Of a DNA stretch of 27,993 bases, positions 16,782 to 26,864 are shown piece after piece. This DNA is from LMUY01 sp964246185 (lineage in GTDB: Bacteria > Pseudomonadota > Alphaproteobacteria > Acetobacterales > Acetobacteraceae). The notes beneath the pieces are model-generated. The model made no database searches, had not been told where the DNA came from, and saw only the letters and a program-made list of their open reading frames with translations. A program made the translations under genes and the position numbers. Every line of letters starts with the position of its first letter. Position 1 is the stretch's first letter. The DNA is taken from assembly GCA_964246185.1 (NCBI GenBank), contig CAXTPP010000039.1:1-27993 (forward strand), given 5' to 3'.

Positions 16782-19106
16782 TTAATCGCCTTGGGCGGAC
16801 ACGGAAGCGAGCAGCGCGGCGCGTGCCCCGACCGGGTCCATGTGGCGGTTCTGCTGCAGCCAAAGTGCACGGTAGATCTGGCAGCGTTCCAGCAGCACGT
16901 CATGCGGCGCCACGTCGATCACGCGGCCCTTGTCCATCACCAGGATCTTGTCGCACTCGACCAGCGACGCCAGGCGATGGGAGACGATCACCATCGTCCG
17001 GTTTCGGCCGATGCGGGTGAGGTTGGCGTTCACCAGCGCCTCACTCTCCGGATCGAGCGCGCTGGTGGCCTCGTCCAGGATTAGGATGCGCGGGTCGGTG
17101 ATCAGCGCGCGGGCGATGGCCATGCGCTGCTTCTGCCCGCCGGACAGGTTGGGCGATCCCTCCTCGACCCACGTGTCGTAGCCTTGCGGCAGGCGCTCGA
17201 TGAACTCCTCCGCCCCGGCCAGGCGGGCGGCGCGCACCACGTCCTCGATGGTGAGGCCGGCGCGGCCGGCGGTGATGTTGTCCCGCACGGAGCCGCGGAA
17301 CAGGAAGTTGTCCTGCAGCACCACGCCGAAAGAGCGGCGCAGGTGGGCGAGGTTGATCTCCCGCAGCTCCGCGCCGTCGATCTTCAGGAACCCGGCGTAC
17401 TCACGGTTCACGCCCTGCAGCAGGCGGGTCAGCGTCGATTTGCCGGAGCCGGAGCGGCCCACCACGCCCAGCATGGTGCCGGCCGGGATGGCGAAGCTGA
17501 CCCGGTCCAGCGCCGGAACCTTGCCGGTGGGGTAGGTGAAGGTCAGATCCTCGAACGAGATCGCGCCGTCGAACTGCGGGCGCAGGCCGGCGCCGCTCTG
17601 CTGCTCCGGCTTGTTGTTCAGCACGAAGCCGACCTCGGCCACGGCGGCGCGCACGTCCGTGAAGTCCTCGATCAACCGGGCCAGCCCGACCAGCGGCTGG
17701 GTGACGCGGGTGCCGAGCATCATGAACGCCACCAGGGAGCCGACGCCGACGCTGCTCTCGTTGGTCAGCACCAGGTAGGCGCCGACCATGATGACGCCGC
17801 GGCTGATGAAGGCGTCGATCGGGGCGATGAGGGTCTGCGGCCAGTTCGCCAGCCGGCCGACCTCCAGCCGCAGCTCCCCGGCGGTCGCGACCCGGCTGTC
17901 CCACTCCGCCTTGCGCTGCGGCTCCAGCGCCAGGGATTTCAGCGTGCGCATCCCCTGCACGCTCTCCACCAGGACGCTGCTCTTGGCCGCCTCGGCCACG
18001 TTGACCCTGCCCATCAAGCGGCCGATCGGCTTGAGGAACAGGGCGATGACGACGGCGATGCAGCCCGCCGCGACCACCACCATCCAGGACAGGGCGGCAT
18101 TCATCCAGAACAGGAACGGCAGCAGGAACAACAGCGTCATGGTGTCCAGGAAGGTGCCCATCAGCTTGCCGGTGACGAACTCGCGCACCTTGTACACCTG
18201 CATCAGGCGATAGACGGTCTGGCCGGCTTGGTTGCGCTCGAAGAAGTCGAGCGGGAGGGAGACCAGGCGCGCGAAGATGTGCAGGTTCAGGCGCGTGTCC
18301 ACCCGGGTCGAGACGACCTGGATCAGTTCGCGCCGGGCGTAGCCGAGCAGCGTCTCGTAAATGGCCGCGATGGCCAGGATGCTGCTGAGCAGCACGAGGG
18401 TGGACATGCTGTGGTGGCCGAGCACGCGGTCGATCACGGACATGACCAGCAGCGGCGGGATGATGGTCAGCATGGACAGGGTGAGCGAGGCGATGCCCAC
18501 GTCGTTCATCAGCTTGCGCTGGCCGAGCAGCATCCGGATGACCCAGCCCAGGGAGAACTGCTGGTCGGCGTCGGCCTGCCCGCGCGCGCGGCGGACCAGG
18601 ATCACCTCGCCGGACCACAGCTGGGACAGGCGCAGCCGGTCCACCGCGACGGCGTCGTGCCCCGTGGAACGCGGGTCCCGCACCCAGACGATATCCCGCG
18701 ACGTGTCCGAGCCGACCAGGACGCCGGCCGAGCCGTCGGTGAACAGCATCACCACGGGAGAGATCTGGCCCACGCCGGCCTGCTCGGTCAGCCGCAGCAG
18801 CTGGGGCCAGGCGAGCCGGCTGGCCTTGGCGACGAGGCCCTGGTCGCGCAGCCACTTCACCAGCGAGAGCGGCGAGGGCACCGTGTCCCCCGCGTCCATG
18901 TGGAAGTCCCCACGGTCCAGCTCCAGCCCGTGATGGCGCGCCACGGCCGCCACGGCGAGCAGCCGCATCTCGGCCCCGTCCACCGCCGGGTCAGCGCCGC
19001 TGATGGTGCCGGGATTGATGGCCGGGTCGAAGGAGTTTGGCTCGGGGATATCCAAGTATCTCGTTCCTCGTGCGTGGGACTGCGAAGACGTGCCCTGCGA
19101 AGGCAT
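16782..19106 (-). CDS. Type I secretion ABC transporter/ATPase with inactive C39-like domain
   Basis: A 774-residue full HlyB-type exporter half. Residues about 40-170 form a C39 peptidase-like domain in which the catalytic cysteine region reads DGAEMRLLAVAAVARHHG, with no Cys, so it is a substrate-docking rather than a cleaving domain. The membrane domain spans about 195-475. The ATPase domain has Walker A GRSGSGKST near 552, signature LSGGQKQR near 653, Walker B ILILDEATSALD and the switch histidine in SHRL. This type exports RTX-like proteins with uncleaved C-terminal signals. No such substrate is encoded nearby. It is the first gene of the minus-strand operon. The start at 19106 lacks a clear Shine-Dalgarno, and Met47 is a less likely alternative because it would remove part of the docking domain. 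Confidence 0.94.
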   Translation of the reverse strand: MPSQGTSSQSHARGTRYLDIPEPNSFDPAINPGTISGADPAVDGAEMRLLAVAAVARHHGLELDRGDFHMDAGDTVPSPLSLVKWLRDQGLVAKASRLAWPQLLRLTEQAGVGQISPVVMLFTDGSAGVLVGSDTSRDIVWVRDPRSTGHDAVAVDRLRLSQLWSGEVILVRRARGQADADQQFSLGWVIRMLLGQRKLMNDVGIASLTLSMLTIIPPLLVMSVIDRVLGHHSMSTLVLLSSILAIAAIYETLLGYARRELIQVVSTRVDTRLNLHIFARLVSLPLDFFERNQAGQTVYRLMQVYKVREFVTGKLMGTFLDTMTLLFLLPFLFWMNAALSWMVVVAAGCIAVVIALFLKPIGRLMGRVNVAEAAKSSVLVESVQGMRTLKSLALEPQRKAEWDSRVATAGELRLEVGRLANWPQTLIAPIDAFISRGVIMVGAYLVLTNESSVGVGSLVAFMMLGTRVTQPLVGLARLIEDFTDVRAAVAEVGFVLNNKPEQQSGAGLRPQFDGAISFEDLTFTYPTGKVPALDRVSFAIPAGTMLGVVGRSGSGKSTLTRLLQGVNREYAGFLKIDGAELREINLAHLRRSFGVVLQDNFLFRGSVRDNITAGRAGLTIEDVVRAARLAGAEEFIERLPQGYDTWVEEGSPNLSGGQKQRMAIARALITDPRILILDEATSALDPESEALVNANLTRIGRNRTMVIVSHRLASLVECDKILVMDKGRVIDVAPHDVLLERCQIYRALWLQQNRHMDPVGARAALLASVSAQGD

Positions 19107-19168
19107 GCGTCGAGCATGGCCTGCACCGCAGACAGGCGGTTTCTACCCGCTATACCTCTTGATAGGGA

Positions 19169-19190
19169 AGCGCGGCGTTAATTTCGCGCT
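19169..19190. promoter_or_regulatory. Inverted repeat in the divergent intergenic region
   Basis: AGCGCG (19169-19174) and CGCGCT (19185-19190) form a perfect 6-bp inverted repeat around a 10-bp AT-richer centre (GCGTTAATTT). It sits in the 167-bp space between the secretion operon (minus) and the acetyltransferase gene (plus), where promoters for both must lie. This could be an operator. No convincing -35/-10 pair was found on either strand here. Confidence 0.35.
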
Positions 19191-19273
19191 ATCTGGAAAG
19201 GCATTTTCCACCCCGTGCCTTGGCAGATGGCTGGCCTCGGGCCAGTCTGCCAGGCACAACAAAGGACGCCGGC

Positions 19274-19792
19274 ATGGAGATCAGAGCCGCCGAGACGGCC
19301 GACCTGGCCGATATCCAATCCATCTACGCCCACCACGTCCTGCACGGCACCGGCACGTTCGAGGAGGTGCCTCCCTCGCTGGAGGACATGCAGGCGCGCC
19401 ACGCGGCCGGAGCCGGGCGAGGCTGGGCCTGGCTGGTCGCAACCGACGACACGGGCGTTCTGGGATACGCCTACTACAACCAGGTCCGCGACCGCTCGGC
19501 GTACCGGTTCTGCGCGGAGGACAGCATCTACGTGCGCGAGGACGTGCGCGGCCAAGGCGTGGGCAAGGCGCTGGTGTCCCGCCTGCTGGCGGACGCGGAG
19601 CGGGCCGGGTTCCGCCAGATGATCGCGGTGATCGGGGACAGCGAGAACGTGGGCTCGGTCGGCATGCACGCCTCCCTGGGCTTCCAGCTGGTGGGAACGC
19701 TGCGTGCGACGGGGCTCAAGTTCGGGCGCTGGCTGGACACCGTGTACATGCAGCGCGCGCTGGGCGCGGGGGACGGCAGCATCCCGGACTGA
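19274..19792 (+). CDS. GNAT N-acetyltransferase, phosphinothricin acetyltransferase-like
   Basis: A 172-residue GCN5-related acetyltransferase. The acetyl-CoA pyrophosphate loop is R92-GQGVG at the start of helix alpha3, preceded by the beta4 strand SIYVREDV. The N-terminal GTGTFEEVPPS segment and the YAYYNQVRDRSAYRF strand are typical of the Pat/Bar/MddA group, which acetylates phosphinothricin, methionine sulfoximine or related amino-acid analogues. The ATG at 19274 is chosen because an AAAGGA ribosome-binding sequence lies about 9 nt upstream. It is divergent from the secretion operon, and the SDR gene follows after 55 nt on the same strand. The exact substrate cannot be decided from sequence. 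Confidence 0.88.
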   Translation: MEIRAAETADLADIQSIYAHHVLHGTGTFEEVPPSLEDMQARHAAGAGRGWAWLVATDDTGVLGYAYYNQVRDRSAYRFCAEDSIYVREDVRGQGVGKALVSRLLADAERAGFRQMIAVIGDSENVGSVGMHASLGFQLVGTLRATGLKFGRWLDTVYMQRALGAGDGSIPD

Positions 19793-19847
19793 AGGGAACA
19801 GATGGGCGGCTCGCGCGATGTCCCCTGCATCGACAGGAGCAGCCGCC

Positions 19848-20723
19848 ATGGCCCTTGACCCCCGCACCCTCTATCCCCGCCCGCCGTTCGAGGCCACGCC
19901 GCAGACGGCGCCGGGTTCGTCGGCCCGCATGAAGCCGGAGCCGGACTACGGCGAGGACAGCTACAGCGGGTCTGGCAAGCTCGCTGGCCAGGTGGCGCTG
20001 ATCACGGGCGCCGATTCGGGTATCGGCCGCGCCGTGGCGCTGGCGTTCGCGCGGGAAGGGGCCAACGTGTTGCTGTCCTACCTCGCCGAGGAGGAGGAGG
20101 ATGCGGACGCGGCGGCGCGGGCGGTGCAGGATTCCGGCCAGCAAGCGGTCAAGCTGCCCGGCGACATCTCCGACCCGGCGCATTGCCGCGCCCTGGTGCA
20201 GGCCGCCATCGACCGGTTCGGCCGGCTGGACGTCCTGGTCAACAACGGCGCGTTCCAGATGACGCGCACCAAGCTCGACGAGATCACCGACGAGGAGTGG
20301 GACAAGACCTTCCGCACCAACGTCCACTCGCAGTTCTACCTGTGCAAGGCGGCGCTGCCGCACCTGAAGCCCGGCGCCAACATCATCAACACGTCCTCGG
20401 TGAACTCCAAGCACCCGATGCCGTCGCTGCTGGCCTACTCCGCGACCAAGGCCGCGATCGCCAACTTCACCATCGGTCTGGCGCAGATGCTGGTGGAGCA
20501 AGGCATCCGGGTGAACGCGGTGCTGCCAGGGCCGGTCTGGACGCCGTTCATCCCGGTGGGCATGGCGCCGGAGCAGGTCAAGAACTTCGGCAGCCAATCG
20601 CCGATGGGCCGTCCGGCGCAACCGGCTGAGCTGGCGGCGGCGTACGTTTACTTGGCATCCGACGACGCGAGCTTCACGACGGGGACGCTGCTGCCGGTGC
20701 ACGGGGGGATGGTGATCTACTAG
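19848..20723 (+). CDS. SDR-family oxidoreductase (YghA/YhxC-like)
   Basis: A 291-residue short-chain dehydrogenase with an N-terminal extension of about 45 residues (Pro-rich, PRPPFEATPQTAP), as in the YghA/YhxC/GsiB-type group. The nucleotide-binding loop is G54-ADSGIG60, the structural motif NNGA follows, and the catalytic triad residues are S183/S184, Y197 and K201 (YSATK). It should reduce or oxidise a small carbonyl or alcohol with NAD(P); the substrate is unknown. The start at 19848 has an AGGAG ribosome-binding site at 19835-19839, 8 nt upstream. Homologues are often general-stress proteins, but nothing in this sequence shows that. Confidence 0.92.
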   Translation: MALDPRTLYPRPPFEATPQTAPGSSARMKPEPDYGEDSYSGSGKLAGQVALITGADSGIGRAVALAFAREGANVLLSYLAEEEEDADAAARAVQDSGQQAVKLPGDISDPAHCRALVQAAIDRFGRLDVLVNNGAFQMTRTKLDEITDEEWDKTFRTNVHSQFYLCKAALPHLKPGANIINTSSVNSKHPMPSLLAYSATKAAIANFTIGLAQMLVEQGIRVNAVLPGPVWTPFIPVGMAPEQVKNFGSQSPMGRPAQPAELAAAYVYLASDDASFTTGTLLPVHGGMVIY

Positions 20724-20742
20724 CACGCGGCTGCCAGGGCGG

Positions 20743-20771
20743 CTGCCGGATTGATATTGAAGCTTTATGCT
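20743..20771 (+). promoter_or_regulatory. Weak promoter candidate for the exported-protein gene
   Basis: CTGCCG (20743-20748), a 17-bp AT-rich spacer and TATGCT (20766-20771) match the sigma-70 consensus at 3 and 4 of 6 positions. Transcription would start near 20778, leaving a leader of about 39 nt before the ATG at 20817. The local AT content is well above that of the flanking genes, which supports a regulatory role. Confidence 0.3.
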
Positions 20772-20816
20772 GTCCTGGGCTTGATGCCCGCCGTGCCTTC
20801 GCACGATGGTAGAAAC

Positions 20817-21380
20817 ATGAAGACATCCATCGGCATCGCCGCGCTGCTCACCGCAGGGTTGTCCCTCGCAGCCGGCCCCGCCCTGGCCTTGCAGGCCAGC
20901 GTCACGCAGATCGACAGCAACGGCGACGGCACCAAGACCTATCATTTCACCGTCACGCTGGACCAGGGCGACAAGCTGACGCCCGGCGCCGGGGCAACCG
21001 GCGATTTTGTCACGTTCTACAATTTCTACGGCTTGGTCGAGGGATCGGCGAAGTCCCCGGCCGGCTGGACCTTCTCGTCGGAGGAGTTTGGCCGCACTCC
21101 CACGCTGAACGGCTACCCGCTGGTGCTGCCGGTCGATGTCCCGAACACGCCCAACCTGACCTGGACGCCGTCCGGGCCGGTCACGCCTGGCACGCCCATC
21201 GAGGGCTTCGCCGCGACCACCAAGGCGACGACGGCCACCGAAGGCGAGTACTCGGCGCAGGTCACGCGCGAGGCGACCGCCGTGAAAGGCGCCCCGGCCG
21301 GGGCGCCCGCGCTTGCAACGTCGAAGCAGGCCCTGATCGGCCGTTTGCCGATGCCGGGGTTCCTCTCCGCCGTGCATTGA
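20817..21380 (+). CDS. Sec-exported protein of unknown function
   Basis: A 187-residue protein with a clean signal peptide: MKT, a hydrophobic stretch (IGIAALLTAGLSLAAG) and a PALALQA cleavage region. The mature part is beta-rich by appearance (TKTYHFTVTLDQGDKL, FVTFYNFYGLVEG) and Thr/Pro-rich toward the end. It contains no cysteines, no anchor helix and no LPxTG- or PEP-type sorting tail, so it should be free in the periplasm or secreted. I do not recognise the family. It lies 93 bp after the SDR gene and probably has its own promoter. Its Sec signal makes it an unlikely substrate of the nearby type I exporter. Confidence 0.8.
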   Translation: MKTSIGIAALLTAGLSLAAGPALALQASVTQIDSNGDGTKTYHFTVTLDQGDKLTPGAGATGDFVTFYNFYGLVEGSAKSPAGWTFSSEEFGRTPTLNGYPLVLPVDVPNTPNLTWTPSGPVTPGTPIEGFAATTKATTATEGEYSAQVTREATAVKGAPAGAPALATSKQALIGRLPMPGFLSAVH

Positions 21381-21504
21381 GACGAAGATGCCAAGCCTTG
21401 GCGCAGGAGGATGCTCAGGTGCGGAGGTGGAAGCCTGGAGCGGTTTGGCCTACTGCCTGAGCACAACCCGGCACATCGCCGCGGAAGAGACGAGAAAGAC
21501 CATC

Positions 21505-21750
21505 ATGTCGAAGAAGAAAGACCGAGCGTTCTTCCTGTGCCCGCGCTGGAACGAGGTCGCCCCGCCAAGCCCGGCCGGTGCGGCGGAAGCACCCGGCTCC
21601 AGCCGCGTCCATCCCCGGATCGTGGCCGCCATCGCGAGTGGGCAGCCGGTCGCCCGGTCCACGTTGCGCAACGCCCTGCTGGCAACGCGCCTCGCAACTG
21701 GGGCGATGTTCGACATCGACACCTACATCGTTGACCGGCGAACCCAGTAA
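21505..21750 (+). CDS. Small hypothetical protein
   Basis: An 81-residue frame starts MSKKKDRAFFLCPRWNEV, has a Pro/Ala/Ser linker and ends in a helical-looking part (ARSTLRNALLATRLATGAMF) with DIDTYIVDRRTQ. A purine-rich GAGAAAG sequence lies just upstream of the ATG. No domain is recognised and there is no membrane segment. The frame is open upstream to 21388, but the lysine-rich N-terminus at 21505 looks like a natural start. It could be a false gene call, though its hydrophobic/charged pattern reads like protein. Confidence 0.45.
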   Translation: MSKKKDRAFFLCPRWNEVAPPSPAGAAEAPGSSRVHPRIVAAIASGQPVARSTLRNALLATRLATGAMFDIDTYIVDRRTQ

Positions 21751-22127
21751 CGCTGCCCGGCAGCCGCTTCCAAGGCCTTGCGCCCAGGCTCGCGCGCCCG
21801 TGACCGTGCGGGCGAGCCTGCTGGAAACGGCGGTGAAGGCAAGATCCTGGCGGTCGATATTGGGGGCATCAGCCTCGGCAATGCCGGCTTCACCACCCAA
21901 ATATCCGGCAAGAACTAAAACTTGGCGTCTTCCAGCATCGAAGATGACGACCCGGTCTGGATGATGGACTCGCGGCTCTCGACAGACGAGGGCGGAAGCA
22001 CAAGCCCTGCATTGTTCCTTTATGCCGCTCGGAGGCAAGCTCGGGGGACGTTGCAGATGAAGCCGGCTCGTATCGGTTGCGGCATCCCGCCTCTCCGCAC
22101 CGGCTCCCCCGCAACCTGTTCAAGGCG
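21751..22127. other. 377-bp stretch without a convincing gene
   Basis: This stretch holds a GC-rich hairpin (21785-21820) just after the small gene. It also has a short frame that could encode about 47 residues from TTG 21778 to TAA 21916, ending ILAVDIGGISLGNAGFTTQ and a few more residues. That frame is the same one as the upstream small gene, beyond its stop. The rest is lower in GC than the surroundings. It may be a leader or promoter region for the 22128 gene trio or the remains of a decayed gene. Confidence 0.5.
21785..21820 (+). terminator. Hairpin after the small hypothetical gene
   Basis: CAGGCTCGC (21785-21793) pairs perfectly with GCGAGCCTG (21812-21820). The inner bases extend the stem with two mismatches to a TGAC loop. 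It begins 35 nt after the stop of the small gene. No T-run follows, so if it acts as a terminator it would not be the canonical intrinsic type. Confidence 0.35.
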
Positions 22128-22634
22128 ATGGAACACATCATGCTCACCTCAACCGATCGGCGCCGAACGGGCCAGCTCGTCCTCGAATGGCCCCGCAGCA
22201 AGCCGTGCCGTCCGGACGATCCCACCGCAGCCTTGCTGGACGCGGCGGGCGACGTGGACGGCCTGCATGTCCTGGTCATCAGTCCTGGAGGGCTGGACGT
22301 AGCATGCGGGCTGCACGAGCGGGGCGCCGCCGCCGTCACCCTGGTCTGCTCCGGCCGGTGCGGGCGGCCTGAGCGGGCGGACATCGCCCTGGTTCCAAGC
22401 ATTTCCTCGGAGGCTATGGCTGCGTTCGCGATCGGCCATGCGGCTCGTGCGCTGCGGCCCTTGGACAGCCTGATCCTGCGTTGCGCGCCTGGCGCCGGGC
22501 CTGCTCTCACCCGCTTCATCCGCGCGTGCCTCGCCAAGCATGGCTTCACCGTCGTCCGCACCCTGATGCAGGGGGATCATGCCGTGGTCATGGCCGAGTT
22601 GCCGCTCTACGGCCAGCTTCGGCGCGCCTCATGA
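22128..22634 (+). CDS. Rossmann-like protein of unknown function, possibly degenerate methyltransferase fold
   Basis: A 168-residue protein from ATG 22128 (164 if Met at 22140). The alternation of strands and helices looks like the class I methyltransferase fold: HVLVISPGGLDVACGLHERG, then AAAVTLVCSG, ADIALVPSIS, a central helix ending ARALRPLDSLILRCAPG, and a C-terminal FTVVRTLMQGDHAVVMAELP hairpin. The usual GxGxG SAM loop is not present (SPGGLD instead), so a catalytic role is doubtful. The assignment is structural intuition only. Its stop overlaps the ATG of the DapA-family gene (ATGA), so the two are translationally coupled. Confidence 0.6.
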   Translation: MEHIMLTSTDRRRTGQLVLEWPRSKPCRPDDPTAALLDAAGDVDGLHVLVISPGGLDVACGLHERGAAAVTLVCSGRCGRPERADIALVPSISSEAMAAFAIGHAARALRPLDSLILRCAPGAGPALTRFIRACLAKHGFTVVRTLMQGDHAVVMAELPLYGQLRRAS

Positions 22635-23599
22635 CGCCGCGCAGTTCAGCCAGCTTGCCGGGCGACCTGCCGGGGCGCCTTGCGGGCCTGGGCGGCTCGG
22701 TGGCCGCCGTGGCGACGCCCTTCCTGGACGGCGAGGTGGACGAGAAGGCCGTGAGGTCCCTGTGCGACCGGCAAGCCCGGCGGGGCAGCGCCGCCATCGT
22801 GGTGTGCGGCAGCACCGGAGAGGGCGCGTCCTTGTCCGAGATGGAGCAAGGCGTCGTTATCGCCGCCGCCGTCGATGGCGTGGCCGGGCGCATCCCGGTG
22901 ATCGCCGGCTGCAGCGCGCCAGCCACGGCGGTCGCAGCGGCCCTCGCGTCCAACGCGGCGCGGCGCGGCGCGGCAGCCCTGCTCTGCTCGCCCCCGCCCT
23001 ACGTGAAGCCGACGCAGGAAGGCATCGCCGCCCATGTCCGCGCGATCGGGCATGCCGCGGATTTGCCGGTCATGCTGTACGACATTCCCGGTCGGGTCGG
23101 CGTGGCCGTGACAGACCAGATGGTCGCGCGACTGTTCGAGGCCGGGTCGATCTTCGCCATCAAGGACGCCGCCGGAGATCTCGCCCGGCCGGCCCGGTTG
23201 CGCGCCTTGTGCGGCCCCGGCCTCATCCAGATGACGGGGGATGACGCGACCGCCCCAGCCTACCGGGCCATGGGCGGGCATGGCTGCATCTCCGTCACGG
23301 CCAACGTCGTCCCTGCCTTGTGCGCCCAGCTGCACGCGGCCTGGGACCGCGCGGACCTGCCTGCGGCCGGCCGGCTGCGGGACTTGCTAGCGCCGCTGCA
23401 CGACGTGCTGTTCCTCGAAAGCAACCCGATCCCGCTCAAGGCGGCGTTGCTGATGCTCCGGCTCTGCTCGGGAGAGCTGCGCCTGCCTTTGACCCGGGCC
23501 ACCGCAGCCACCCGCGAGCGTCTCTCCCACGTGCTGGCCGGAGTACTGGCGGCCGAGGAAGCCGCGTCCGGCAAGCGCCCGCTCGCGCTGGCCCGATGA
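22631..23599 (+). CDS. dapA: DapA-family lyase (4-hydroxy-tetrahydrodipicolinate synthase-like)
   Basis: A 322-residue (beta/alpha)8 aldolase of the DHDPS/NAL family. The Schiff-base lysine is K178 (AIKDAAGD). The pyruvate and proton-relay residues are S61-T62 (GSTGEG), Y124 and Y150 in YDIPGR with R155. The C-terminal ESNPIPLK motif is characteristic of true DapA, which condenses pyruvate and aspartate semialdehyde in lysine and diaminopimelate synthesis. The protein is about 30 residues longer than E. coli DapA (N-terminal extension and C-terminal tail). It overlaps the genes on both sides by 4 bp (ATGA before, ATGATG after), unlike a typical stand-alone housekeeping dapA. It may be a paralogue with another aldehyde substrate. 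Confidence 0.85.
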   Translation: MTPRSSASLPGDLPGRLAGLGGSVAAVATPFLDGEVDEKAVRSLCDRQARRGSAAIVVCGSTGEGASLSEMEQGVVIAAAVDGVAGRIPVIAGCSAPATAVAAALASNAARRGAAALLCSPPPYVKPTQEGIAAHVRAIGHAADLPVMLYDIPGRVGVAVTDQMVARLFEAGSIFAIKDAAGDLARPARLRALCGPGLIQMTGDDATAPAYRAMGGHGCISVTANVVPALCAQLHAAWDRADLPAAGRLRDLLAPLHDVLFLESNPIPLKAALLMLRLCSGELRLPLTRATAATRERLSHVLAGVLAAEEAASGKRPLALAR

Positions 23600-23835
23600 T
23601 GCGGGTGGTGCGGCTACCCGGGCTGGAATGGGCGCATCTGGTGGCCTGCGTGCTGCTCGCGCTGATCCTGGCCGTCGTCGTCCGCTCGGCCACCGCGGAG
23701 CTGTCCCGGTCGGTTGGGAGCGTCTGGCCGTTCTCGGCCGTGCATTGCGACGCGCCGAAATCGCCGGGTTGCGCGGGCGAGGCACGCTTGGCGTCGGCGC
23801 GGCAACCGGGCGCTTACGGCAGTTTCGCTCGTTAG
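23596..23835 (+). CDS. Small single-pass membrane protein
   Basis: A 79-residue protein, starting MMRVVRLPGLEWAHLVACVL, has one strong transmembrane helix (about residues 13-34, ACVLLALILAVVVRSA). A polar, Gly/Ser/Arg-rich tail with two cysteines (HCDAPKSPGCAG) follows. The positive N-terminal residues suggest an N-in orientation, placing the Cys-containing tail in the periplasm. Two tandem ATG codons overlap the dapA-like stop (ATGATG), so it should be co-translated with that gene. It is not recognised as any known family. Confidence 0.6.
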   Translation: MMRVVRLPGLEWAHLVACVLLALILAVVVRSATAELSRSVGSVWPFSAVHCDAPKSPGCAGEARLASARQPGAYGSFAR

Positions 23836-23875
23836 CGGCGGCAGCGAATTGCCGGTGATCGGGGAAGGCTTCATC

Positions 23876-26569
<2,694 letters not shown>

Positions 26570-26574
26570 GGGAG

Positions 26575-26580
26575 CCTCCA
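26575..26580 (-). promoter_or_regulatory. Ribosome-binding site of polA
   Basis: TGGAGG on the minus strand, five bases before the ATG at 26569, is a strong Shine-Dalgarno sequence. It settles the polA start against upstream in-frame starts that would extend the protein by up to 110 residues into the zinc-finger gene. Confidence 0.8.
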
Positions 26581-26595
26581 CGGCGGCGATGCCGT

Positions 26596-26814
26596 TCAGT
26601 GCCCGGAGTCTCCAGCGCCCGGCAGCAGCACGAACACGCGGGAGCACCATGGGCAGAACGTGCGGTCGTGCACGATGCGCAGCCAGACCCGGGGGTGGCC
26701 CATGCCGGCGCTGCCGCCGTCGCAGGCGACCACGCGGTCGTCCACATGGATGATCTCGGGCTCGCCCACCGGCATGTCGGGGGGAGGTTCTGGCGTGGAC
26801 GCGCCGAACGGCAT
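26596..26814 (-). CDS. CHCC-type zinc-finger domain protein
   Basis: A 72-residue protein with the complete metal ligand set of the zf-CHCC family: C31 in VACDGG, H40 in MGHPRVWL, and C54-x-x-C57 in CPWC. The family is related to the mitochondrial complex I subunit NDUFS6 and is widespread in alphaproteobacteria, where it is often listed as a NADH dehydrogenase-associated or hypothetical protein. The start at 26814 has a GAGG sequence about 7 nt upstream; an earlier ATG at 26874 would overlap the divergent hydrolase gene. It precedes polA by 26 nt. Its function is not established here. Confidence 0.9.
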   Translation of the reverse strand: MPFGASTPEPPPDMPVGEPEIIHVDDRVVACDGGSAGMGHPRVWLRIVHDRTFCPWCSRVFVLLPGAGDSGH

Positions 26815-26864
26815 GGATGACCTCGACTGGTGGGAATGACAGCCGGATGATAGCTGTCCCAGCC

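Noticed and set aside
19141..19210. TTGATA and TATAGC sequences as promoter elements of the divergent region
   Set aside because: On neither strand do they combine at 15-19 bp spacing with a matching partner box.
20817..21380. The exported unknown protein as cargo of the type I exporter
   Set aside because: It has a cleavable Sec signal peptide and no Gly/Asp-rich repeats or C-terminal type I signal.
23839..23854. CGGCA-N6-TGCCG hairpin between the convergent membrane-protein gene and polA, as a terminator
   Set aside because: The stem is only 5 bp and no T-run follows on either strand.
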